The translations under genes and the position numbers were made by a program. Positions 57,297 through 64,000 of a stretch of DNA of 64,000 bases are shown here, piece after piece. The notes beneath the pieces are model-generated. The model was not told the DNA's origin. It saw nothing but the letters and a program-made list of their open reading frames with translations, and made no database searches. The first letter of the stretch is position 1. The number at the start of each line of letters is the position of its first letter. Source of the stretch: Flavobacterium cupreum (GTDB taxonomy: Bacteria > Bacteroidota > Bacteroidia > Flavobacteriales > Flavobacteriaceae); NCBI RefSeq assembly GCF_003996965.1, contig NZ_QWDM01000003.1:248001-312000 (forward strand). The letters run 5' to 3'.

Positions 57297-57638
57297 TTAA
57301 GCTTTAGTAGATTTTAATTTGGCTCTTCTTCTTTCAGCCCATGAAATAGCATGTTTGTCTAAACTTACAGTTAAGAAACGCATAACTCTTTCGTCACGTC
57401 TAAATTCAGTTTCAAAAGCAATCAGAACTTCTCCAGCTACTTTGAATTCGAATAAGTGATAAAAACCACTTTTTTTGTTTTGGATTTCGTAAGCCATTTT
57501 TTTCAGACCCCAATCCTCTTTTGACACCATTTCAGCTCCTCTGCTAGTAAGAAATTCTTCAAATTTCGTTACTGTTTCCTTCACCTGAACCTCAGATAAA
57601 ACGGGATTTAAAATGAAAACAGTTTCATAATGATTCAT
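57297..57638 (-). CDS. rpsF: 30S ribosomal protein S6
   Basis: S6 binds S18 on the small subunit. The 113-residue protein starts with [22 protein letters not shown] and includes [23 protein letters not shown], with [13 protein letters not shown] near the end, all standard. It is the first gene of the operon and has a complete promoter 32 bp upstream of the ATG. Confidence 0.97.
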
Positions 57639-57669
57639 AAATACAATATTTATTTGTTAAAATTGGGTG

Positions 57670-57699
57670 CAAAAGTAGTGAATATATTTATATCTGCAA
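57670..57699 (-). promoter_or_regulatory. Consensus promoter of rpsF-rpsR-rplI (TTG-N19-TACTTTTG)
   Basis: On the minus strand TTG (57699-57697) is followed after exactly 19 nt by TACTTTTG (57677-57670). This is the complete Bacteroidota sigma-A-type promoter, giving a short leader of about 25 nt to the rpsF ATG. Confidence 0.88.
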
Positions 57700-57815
57700 C
57701 ATTTTTTTACGTTTATTCGTTGAAAAACAAAAAATAACGTTCAAGTTTAGTTTTTTCCCTAAAAAAATAATATATTTACTATTGCTATCCTGAATTTATT
57801 CTAAATTTAAATGTT

Positions 57816-58514
57816 ATGAAACTAAATTGTGTTGTTGTGGATGATAGTTCTATACAGAGGACAATTATTGCAAAATTAGTCAATAATCACCCAGGCCTGC
57901 ATTTAATTGGTGACTTTTCGAACGCAATTGAAGCGAAAAGCTGTATCTCTCTTAATAATATCGACTTAATATTTCTTGATATAGAAATGCCCGTTATCAA
58001 TGGTTTTGACTTTCTTGACGGACTAAAATCCAAACCTCAGATCATTTTTATCACTTCTAAAGCTGAATATGCCCTAAAGGCATTTGATTATGATGCCACC
58101 GACTACCTTCAAAAACCTATAGCGGTTGACAGATTCAACGCCTCCGTTAAGAGGGCCGTCGATATGCATTTGCTTAAAAAAGAAGTAAAAGAAGAAGAAG
58201 GCGAACACATCTTCATCAAAAGTAACCTTAAGAAACTCAAAATTTTCACTGCAAAGATCAAATGGATCGAGGCTTTCGGAGATTATGTAAGAGTCGTTAC
58301 AGAAGACGACAGCAATCTGGTGCTTTCGACCATGAAATCTTTTGAAAATGATCTATCTAAAGATAAATTTATTCGTGTGCACAAATCCTATATTATTAAT
58401 ATTGATAAAGTAGAGCGATTTAACAGCAAATTTGCGGAAATTGGCATTACAAAAATTCCACTGAGCAGAAATAAGAAAGAAGATCTTGTAAAAGCACTTT
58501 CTACTTCTTCTTAA
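57816..58514 (+). CDS. LytTR-family response regulator, no adjacent kinase
   Basis: A 232-residue regulator. The receiver domain has acidic residues VVDD at the start, phosphoacceptor D55 in FLDIEMP, and K in LQKPI. The C-terminal LytTR domain (about 130-230) has HIFIKSNLKKLKIFTAKIKWIEAFGDYVRV and the DNA-contact segment FIRVHKSYIINIDKVERF. These regulators usually pair with a 7TM or histidine kinase; none is next to it. It converges on priA with only 2 bp between the stop codons. Confidence 0.92.
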   Translation: MKLNCVVVDDSSIQRTIIAKLVNNHPGLHLIGDFSNAIEAKSCISLNNIDLIFLDIEMPVINGFDFLDGLKSKPQIIFITSKAEYALKAFDYDATDYLQKPIAVDRFNASVKRAVDMHLLKKEVKEEEGEHIFIKSNLKKLKIFTAKIKWIEAFGDYVRVVTEDDSNLVLSTMKSFENDLSKDKFIRVHKSYIINIDKVERFNSKFAEIGITKIPLSRNKKEDLVKALSTSS

Positions 58515-58516
58515 TC

Positions 58517-60967
58517 CTAATAAAAATCGACGTTTATCACAACTTTTATAGCTCTGTAAGGAGCAACAGCCTCAAAACTATTCAACATTTTCTGAATAGT
58601 TTTTTTTGTGCCTCCCAGCGGCAGGTCTTGTGGAATCTTAATCAGGATTGTACGAAGGTATTCGTTTCTTATCCGGCTGATAGCCGGTTCTTCAGGCCCT
58701 AATACTGGTATATTCAGATTCTGGCTCAGCACCTGATACAGCCACATGGAACCTTCTTTGAGTTTATCAAAATCACGATGTTTTAAAGTCAGTTTGATAA
58801 TCCTGAAATAAGGAGGGTATTTATAGATCTGGCGATCGTACAATTGCTCCTTATACATACCTGCATAATTATTGTTTGTTACCTGTTGAATGGTATTATG
58901 GTTGGGATTATAAGTCTGAATTACCACTTTCCCTTGTTTTTCAGCTCTTCCGGCCCTTCCTGCAACCTGTGTCATCATCTGAAAACTGCGTTCGAAGGCC
59001 CTGAAGTCAGGATGATGCAGCATATTGTCGGCATTCATGATTCCAACAAGGCTCACATTGTCAAAATCCAGGCCTTTGGCTAACATTTGTGTTCCGACCA
59101 GAATATCAATTTCCCGATTTTTAAACGAATCAATAATCTTTTCGAAACCAAATTTCCCACGGGTGGTATCCTGGTCCATTCTGCCAATTTTAGCTTTCGG
59201 AAAGAGAGCCAGTAATTCCTGTTCAATTTGCTCTGTCCCAAAACCTTTTGTAGTCAGGTCAATACTGGAACAGCTATGGCAGTGTGTAGGTTTTGCAATC
59301 GAATAGCCGCAATAGTGGCAACGCAACTGGTTTTTATGTTTGTGAAAAGTCAGACTCACGTCGCACTGCTGGCAATGCGGAACATGACCACAGGTCAGAC
59401 ATTCAATGATAGGCGAATAGCCACGCCTGTTCTGAAACAAAATCACCTGTTCACCCAATTGCAATGCTTCGGCAATTTCTTCGGTCAGGAGGTCGCTAAA
59501 ATGCCCTGTCATTCTTTTTCTGAAATGTTTATCTTTCAGATCAACCAGCACAATTTCAGGCATTCGCACATTATTGTAACGTTCCATAATCGATACCAAA
59601 CCATATTTACCACTTTGTGTGTTAAAATAGGTTTCGATACTGGGTGTTGCTGATCCTAAAAGCACTTTCGCCTGATGAAAATTAGCCAGAACAATAGCCG
59701 AATCCCTGGCATGATAGCGCGGTGCAGGATCTGTTTGTTTAAAAGTCTGCTCGTGCTCTTCATCTACAATCAATAAACCTAAGCTGGCAAACGGCAGAAA
59801 AAGGGCTGACCTTGCTCCTATGACAATTTGGGCCTTATCGGCACTTTCGAGTGTTTGTTTCCATACTTCTACTCTTTCATTATTACTGTATTTCGAATGA
59901 AAGACAGCGATTTTATCTCCAAAATGAAGTCGTAAACGCGATACTAACTGAGTCGTAAGGGCAATTTCAGGCAGCAAATACAATATTTGTTTTCCGGTCT
60001 CGAGATATTCTTCAATTAATTTGATATAAATTTCCGTTTTTCCGCTTGACGTTACGCCGTGGAGCAGACAGACCTCTTTATCAATAAAATTTTCCTTAAT
60101 TTCAGTAAAAGCTTTTTCCTGAGCTTCACTCAGGTGTAATTGTTTTTCTGAAGCTTTTCCCTCAAAATTAACACGGTCCTGCTGCAGCAAATATTCTTCT
60201 AAAATTTCCTTTTCGATCAATGCCTTCACAGCCGCCGGAGAGGATTGTGAAGCTTCGACGATCTTCTTAACCGTGATGGGCTTTTTTTCGGAAGCATTTA
60301 ACTGAAAATAAGCCAGAACTATTTCTTTTTGTTTATTGGCATTTTTAAGCACGTCCAATAATTGTCCCAAACCTTCATCTGTTTCGTATTTACTGTGGAG
60401 TTTCACATATCGGATCAGCTTGGGTTTGTAACTTTCTTTAATTTCTTCTTCTAAAACAATAATGTCTTTTGCCATTAATTTCTGAAGAATCGGAAGAATA
60501 TTTTTTTTATTTAAAATGGAAGCAATTTCGCCAATTTTAAGTGAACTTTGATGGTGCAGCGCTTCATAAATTAAGAATTCGTCATCAGAAAGTTCAGAAT
60601 CATTTACCACTGTATCCGGTTTATGCGAAATAATGGTTTCACTTTCCAGCAATAATCCGGTTGGAAAAGCGCCACGATACACGTCGCCAATGCCACACAT
60701 ATAATAATTAGCGATCCAGAACCAGTGCTTGATCTGGATCTCGGTTGCAATCGGTTTTTCATCCAGAATCTGATGAATTTCCTTTGCTTCGTATAGTGTC
60801 GGAGCATTCTCATGCGTATCTGTTACAAGTGCTGTATAGATTTTGTTTTTACCAAATGGCACGGCCACCCGCATTCCTTTTTTAATAAAATGGAATTCAG
60901 TCTCAGAAACGCGATAAGTAAAAGTTTTAGCTAGTGAAAGAGGCAGAACGACTTCGACAAAAAACAT
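58517..60967 (-). CDS. priA: Primosomal helicase PriA
   Basis: PriA restarts stalled replication forks. At 816 residues it is somewhat longer than E. coli PriA (732). It has an N-terminal DNA-binding domain, Walker A GVTSSGKTEIYIKLIEEYL, Walker B DEEHEQTFKQ, GSATPSIETYF, and the zinc-binding cysteines CLTCGHVPHCQQC and CHYCGYSIAKPTHCHSC inserted in the helicase core. A -7-like TAATTTTG (60996-60989, minus) lies 22 bp before its ATG, overlapping the end of the metallo-beta-lactamase gene. Confidence 0.96.
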   Translation of the reverse strand: MFFVEVVLPLSLAKTFTYRVSETEFHFIKKGMRVAVPFGKNKIYTALVTDTHENAPTLYEAKEIHQILDEKPIATEIQIKHWFWIANYYMCGIGDVYRGAFPTGLLLESETIISHKPDTVVNDSELSDDEFLIYEALHHQSSLKIGEIASILNKKNILPILQKLMAKDIIVLEEEIKESYKPKLIRYVKLHSKYETDEGLGQLLDVLKNANKQKEIVLAYFQLNASEKKPITVKKIVEASQSSPAAVKALIEKEILEEYLLQQDRVNFEGKASEKQLHLSEAQEKAFTEIKENFIDKEVCLLHGVTSSGKTEIYIKLIEEYLETGKQILYLLPEIALTTQLVSRLRLHFGDKIAVFHSKYSNNERVEVWKQTLESADKAQIVIGARSALFLPFASLGLLIVDEEHEQTFKQTDPAPRYHARDSAIVLANFHQAKVLLGSATPSIETYFNTQSGKYGLVSIMERYNNVRMPEIVLVDLKDKHFRKRMTGHFSDLLTEEIAEALQLGEQVILFQNRRGYSPIIECLTCGHVPHCQQCDVSLTFHKHKNQLRCHYCGYSIAKPTHCHSCSSIDLTTKGFGTEQIEQELLALFPKAKIGRMDQDTTRGKFGFEKIIDSFKNREIDILVGTQMLAKGLDFDNVSLVGIMNADNMLHHPDFRAFERSFQMMTQVAGRAGRAEKQGKVVIQTYNPNHNTIQQVTNNNYAGMYKEQLYDRQIYKYPPYFRIIKLTLKHRDFDKLKEGSMWLYQVLSQNLNIPVLGPEEPAISRIRNEYLRTILIKIPQDLPLGGTKKTIQKMLNSFEAVAPYRAIKVVINVDFY

Positions 60968-60993
60968 GTAATTATTTTATATGATTTACAAAA

Positions 60994-61737
60994 TTACTTC
61001 TTTCCTGACGGTTTATTCAAATAATCTTCCACCAATTTTAAAGTATGATTCAAAGACTCTGTATTGGTCCAGTCTTCGTGGCCCGGAATTATGTACACCG
61101 GATTTTTAAATTTGGTTTGCACTTTTTTAATAGATTTCTTCCATTCTTTTACATCAGAATTCGCCAGATAACCTAGATCTGCTGCACTGGCGCTTTTTAT
61201 AAAACAGGCGCCGTAAAGTATTTTTTCTTTTTCAAACCAGGCAATAATATTATCCGGCGCATGTCCTTTTCCCGGATAATACACTTCAAATTTATATTGT
61301 CCTACGGTAAATGTCGTATCATTGGGAAGGACAAATGCTGCTCTTGGTTTATTTTCTTTCTTTAAAATTTCGTCTGTGATTTTTCCGGTATAGGTTTTAA
61401 TTCCCTTTTGTTTGTAGAATGCGATCCCTCCTACCCTGTCATCATGGGAATGCGTTGCAAAACACATCACAACCTCTTTATTATGTTTGGCTTTTATACT
61501 GTCTAATAATGGCTGAAATTGTGTTTCATCCCAGGGTGCATCGAACATTACAACACCTTTATCCGTAACCAGATACATGGCGTTGGCAGAAATCCGGGTT
61601 CCGTTATAATCGTGAAATGTTTTATAAACATAAAAGTCACCTGTTAGATGACTTATGGGTAATGCCGTATTCTTAGATTGTCCGAAACTGTTTGACAATG
61701 CTGATAAGAATAAGACTATTGCTATTACTTTTCGCAT
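60994..61737 (-). CDS. Subclass B1 metallo-beta-lactamase, chromosomal
   Basis: A 247-residue periplasmic enzyme with a signal peptide (MRKVIAIVLFLSALSNSFGQ). Zinc ligands match subclass B1: H96, H98 and D100 (HSHDDRVGG), H159 (GKGHAPDN), C178 (YGACFIKS, with the B1 lysine K181) and H220 (PGHEDW). The alpha/beta metallo-hydrolase fold opposes penicillins, cephalosporins and carbapenems in characterised relatives such as the JOHN-1/IND-type enzymes of Flavobacteriales. It sits between priA and DUF2147 with no mobile-element signs, so it looks like a resident gene. Spectrum and expression cannot be read from sequence. Confidence 0.9.
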   Translation of the reverse strand: MRKVIAIVLFLSALSNSFGQSKNTALPISHLTGDFYVYKTFHDYNGTRISANAMYLVTDKGVVMFDAPWDETQFQPLLDSIKAKHNKEVVMCFATHSHDDRVGGIAFYKQKGIKTYTGKITDEILKKENKPRAAFVLPNDTTFTVGQYKFEVYYPGKGHAPDNIIAWFEKEKILYGACFIKSASAADLGYLANSDVKEWKKSIKKVQTKFKNPVYIIPGHEDWTNTESLNHTLKLVEDYLNKPSGKK

Positions 61738-61755
61738 GTGAATATCAAAAAAATA

Positions 61756-62187
61756 TTAGTTTTTTGCTCTGGTCCAATATTGGGTTCTTCCCATAATTGA
61801 AATACCAACATAACCGCGAAGTTTTAATTTATCAGCAGAATCTAATGTGATATAACATTTGTATTTTTTTCCGTTTGTAGGATCCAGAATTGTACCTCCA
61901 TTATATTCTGCACCGTCTTTTTTAAGTCCGTTGATGATAACCATTCCTAAAATAGGTTTATTTTTTTCGGCACCATCACAACTTGTACACAAATCTTTTT
62001 TATGATCGGCACGAAGTATTTCTACTACCTTACCGTATATTTTTCCTGATTTCTCGTAAACTTCTACAATTGATTTGGCCTCACCTGTTTCATCGTCAAT
62101 TGTTTTCCATTTTCCAATAACACTCTGACTTTGAATAGAGCCTATTGTTAGAAAGAAGACTCCAATTGTTAACATCCAATTTTTCAT
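61756..62187 (-). CDS. DUF2147 domain periplasmic protein
   Basis: A 143-residue secreted protein with signal peptide (MKNWMLTIGVFFLTIGSIQS). GKWKTIDDETGEAKSIVEVYE and GTILDPTNGKKYKCYITLD with LRGYVGISIMGRTQYW are the DUF2147 signature, a beta-barrel fold of unknown role. Its start is 1 bp after the YihY stop, so both are cotranslated; the beta-lactamase gene follows by 18 bp. Confidence 0.88.
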   Translation of the reverse strand: MKNWMLTIGVFFLTIGSIQSQSVIGKWKTIDDETGEAKSIVEVYEKSGKIYGKVVEILRADHKKDLCTSCDGAEKNKPILGMVIINGLKKDGAEYNGGTILDPTNGKKYKCYITLDSADKLKLRGYVGISIMGRTQYWTRAKN

Positions 62188-62188
62188 A

Positions 62189-63112
62189 CTATTTTATTTT
62201 TTTTTGTTTTAATTTTCTGATAGTAGCATTGAGTTCAAACCCCAAAAGCAGTATCATACAGTTTATCCAAATATAAAACATTAGAATTAATAATGTCCCA
62301 ATTGAACCATAAAGTTCATTATATTTTGAGAATTTTATAACCCAAATCCCAAAAAAGAATGAAGATATAACAATTAAGACCGTCGTAAAAACAGATCCAA
62401 TGCTGATAAAAGGCACTTTATTGTACTGTCTTGTACCATAACGCAATAATATTGAGGATGTTATGAGAATCATTAAAATAACGAACGCATAACGTCCTAA
62501 TATGATCAGCGGAATGCGGTCACTCAGCACATCCTGAATAATTGTTTTCTGAATAAAAACCTCAAAAACTACAATTGTGGCCACTGTCACAAAAAGTATA
62601 ATGGTCATGAGAAGCGAAATGGCAAGTGCTACCAGATACTGACTAAAAAAGCCTCTTTTATCAAACACATGTTTTGACGATTCGAAGCCACTTAAAATTC
62701 CGTTAATACCGTTTGCCATCAAAAAAATAGAAAGCAAAAATCCCGAAGACAATAAGCCGGAGTGACTGTTATTTAAAATATCGCTGATAATTTTACTGAT
62801 GGCATCATAGGTATTCGGCGGAACACCCTGTTGCACAAACTGCAAAAAATCGGCCTGGAATCCTTCAATTGGAATAAAGGGAATTAAGTTTAAAATAAAT
62901 AACGCAAAAGGAAACAGCGCCATAAAAAAACTGAATGAAACCGCGCTGGCATGATAGGAAAAAGCACCTTCCAGAATCCCTAAAGTGTACAATTCCAGTA
63001 AATCGTATAACGAAAACCCTTCTAACCAGGGCAGTTTTATTCTCTTAAAAACTCCAACTACAGAACGTAATACCGGAATTTTGTCAATCCGGTCTTCTAT
63101 TTCTTTAGACAT
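62189..63112 (-). CDS. YihY/BrkB-family inner-membrane protein
   Basis: A 307-residue polytopic membrane protein. Six or so helices carry the family motif YHASAVSFSFFMALFPFALFI near the start and the late YGSIGTLLILMFYIWINCMILLLGFELNAT segment. The YihY/BrkB family was once misannotated as RNase BN; its transport role is uncertain. It heads the leftward unit with DUF2147 and the beta-lactamase gene. The spacer before it is a heptamer array. Confidence 0.92.
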   Translation of the reverse strand: MSKEIEDRIDKIPVLRSVVGVFKRIKLPWLEGFSLYDLLELYTLGILEGAFSYHASAVSFSFFMALFPFALFILNLIPFIPIEGFQADFLQFVQQGVPPNTYDAISKIISDILNNSHSGLLSSGFLLSIFLMANGINGILSGFESSKHVFDKRGFFSQYLVALAISLLMTIILFVTVATIVVFEVFIQKTIIQDVLSDRIPLIILGRYAFVILMILITSSILLRYGTRQYNKVPFISIGSVFTTVLIVISSFFFGIWVIKFSKYNELYGSIGTLLILMFYIWINCMILLLGFELNATIRKLKQKKIK

Positions 63113-63125
63113 AGTTATTATTTTA

Positions 63126-63267
63126 GATTTTTGGATTCTTAGATTATAGAATATAGATTATAGAATATAGATTATAGACTTCAGATTTTAGATTTTAGAT
63201 TTTAGATTTAAACTCACAAGCCGTAACTCATAACTCAAAAACCATAACCCATAACTCACAACTCCTT
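63126..63267. repeat. Heptamer array between nadC and the YihY gene
   Basis: After two 8-bp units, eighteen 7-bp units run in one unbroken register from 63142 to 63267. The first ten are GATTATA, GAATATA and GATTTTA types. The unit then switches at 63212 to ACTCACA, ACTCATA, ACCCATA types without losing register. The last unit runs into the nadC stop codon (63266-63268). Confidence 0.9.
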
Positions 63268-64000
63268 AAAACGCCTTCAAACTCAAATCCATGTTGTAAA
63301 CAGAGTGTGTCAGTGCGCCGGATGAAATATAATTTACGCCGCATAAAGCGTATTCTCGAATCGTTTTTTCGTTGATATTTCCGGAAGATTCCGTCTGGCA
63401 TTTAGAGCCGATTAACTGTACGGCTGTTTTAGTGTCTTCGTAATTGAAGTTGTCAATCAGGATTCTGTGAACACCGTCGCTGAGCAGAATTTCACGGATT
63501 TCATCTAAATTTCTGGCTTCAACGATAATCTTCAAATCTAAATTTTTAGCTTTCAGATAATCTTTGGTTTTCCTGATGGCAAGCGTGATTCCGCCGGCAA
63601 AATCAATATGATTGTCTTTTAGCATCACCATATCGTAAAGTGCAAAACGATGATTTTCACCACCGCCTATTTTCACCGCCCATTTTTCAGCTGCCCTGAA
63701 ATTTGGCGTTGTTTTACGAGTATCCAATATTTTGGCACCCGTTCCTTCTAAAAGCTGCACATACTGGTTAGTTTTAGTCGCAATGGCAGACATACGCTGC
63801 ATCGTATTCAAAACGACTCTCTCTGCTTTCAGTATAGACTGGGAGCTGCCTGAAACTTCAAAAACAACTTCCCCGTATTCTACGCGTGTACCGTCTTCTA
63901 TAAATGTTTTAACTTTTAAAGCAGGATCTACATATTCAAAAATCATTTTTGCAAGCGCAACACCTGCAATAATGCCCTGGTCTTTTACCAATAACTTAGC
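63266..64000 (-). CDS. nadC: Nicotinate-nucleotide pyrophosphorylase, N-terminal part outside the window
   Basis: NadC makes nicotinate mononucleotide from quinolinate and PRPP in NAD synthesis. The visible 244 residues lack the N-terminal start: the frame stays open to the right edge, and the first in-window start codon (a TTG at 63991) is internal. Present are NTMQRMSAIATKT, DTRKTTPNFRAAEKWAV with the quinolinate-binding arginines, GGGENHRFALYDMVMLKDNHI, and the C-terminal SSGALTHSV. The 3' end is fused to the heptamer array. Confidence 0.94.
   Translation of the reverse strand, partial: AKLLVKDQGIIAGVALAKMIFEYVDPALKVKTFIEDGTRVEYGEVVFEVSGSSQSILKAERVVLNTMQRMSAIATKTNQYVQLLEGTGAKILDTRKTTPNFRAAEKWAVKIGGGENHRFALYDMVMLKDNHIDFAGGITLAIRKTKDYLKAKNLDLKIIVEARNLDEIREILLSDGVHRILIDNFNYEDTKTAVQLIGSKCQTESSGNINEKTIREYALCGVNYISSGALTHSVYNMDLSLKAF

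Noticed and set aside
57639..57815. tRNA or small RNA gene in the rpsF/LytTR divergent spacer
   Set aside because: Only the rpsF promoter is seen; no cloverleaf or conserved RNA pattern was recognised here or in any other spacer.
60994..61737. Metallo-beta-lactamase as a recently acquired resistance gene
   Set aside because: No insertion sequence, integron site or base-composition change is visible around it; neighbours are core genes.

Overview
The window is a 64-kb AT-rich chromosomal segment from a member of the Flavobacteriaceae, most likely Flavobacterium. The evidence is the Bacteroidota-type promoters (TTG-N19-TAnnTTTG, seen intact before rpsF and bamD), a type IX secretion gene set (PorP/SprF-like protein, OmpA/PD40 protein and a giant adhesin with a gliding-type C-terminal domain), an Oar-like TonB-dependent receptor, DUF4835, an omega-like RNA polymerase subunit next to bamD, and a chromosomal subclass B1 metallo-beta-lactamase. 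No tRNA, rRNA, insertion sequence, prophage or CRISPR array is visible. Almost everything is core genome.

Layout. 1-6.3 kb: a leftward arginine/proline operon (leader, GNAT acetyltransferase, argG, argC, argD, proA, proB), cut by the left edge. 6.6-14.6 kb: an M1 aminopeptidase, a LacX-like epimerase, a second GNAT protein, two outer-membrane beta-barrel proteins, VF530, smpB, an HTH-Fic protein and pcm. 14.7-21.6 kb: rightward genes for a Gfo/Idh/MocA oxidoreductase, 3-hydroxybutyryl-CoA dehydrogenase, YggS, an exonuclease/GIY-YIG fusion, a potassium-channel-like protein, miaA and an acyl-ACP thioesterase. 21.6-34.0 kb: leftward units for an RprXY-like two-component system, coaE with a glycosyltransferase, the long bamD-rpoZ-coaBC-DUF4835-recN-TPR-fabV unit, and dapA. 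34.1-38.7 kb: a 5'-nucleotidase split over two genes, a membrane protein and ligA. 39.0-51.4 kb: the type IX secretion/adhesin locus. 52.6-64 kb: a TonB-dependent receptor, rpsF-rpsR-rplI, an orphan LytTR regulator, priA, a metallo-beta-lactamase, DUF2147, YihY and nadC, which is cut by the right edge.

Three things stand out. (1) Upstream of the arginine operon there is a promoter-like site, a 28-codon ORF with two CGG arginine codons, and a 60-nt sequence that folds as a compact three-way junction followed by a U run. This could be an undescribed attenuator or structured leader RNA. (2) Several spacers between co-directional genes are built from 7-bp units. The unit sequence differs between loci, and can change or invert inside one array, while the 7-bp register is kept. 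(3) The giant adhesin gene (about 9.4 kb) is split by one extra base at 46639-46641. It also carries eleven 79-residue Ig-like repeats, eight of them nearly identical.

All calls come from reading the sequence and from remembered family features. No database search, folding program or alignment was run.
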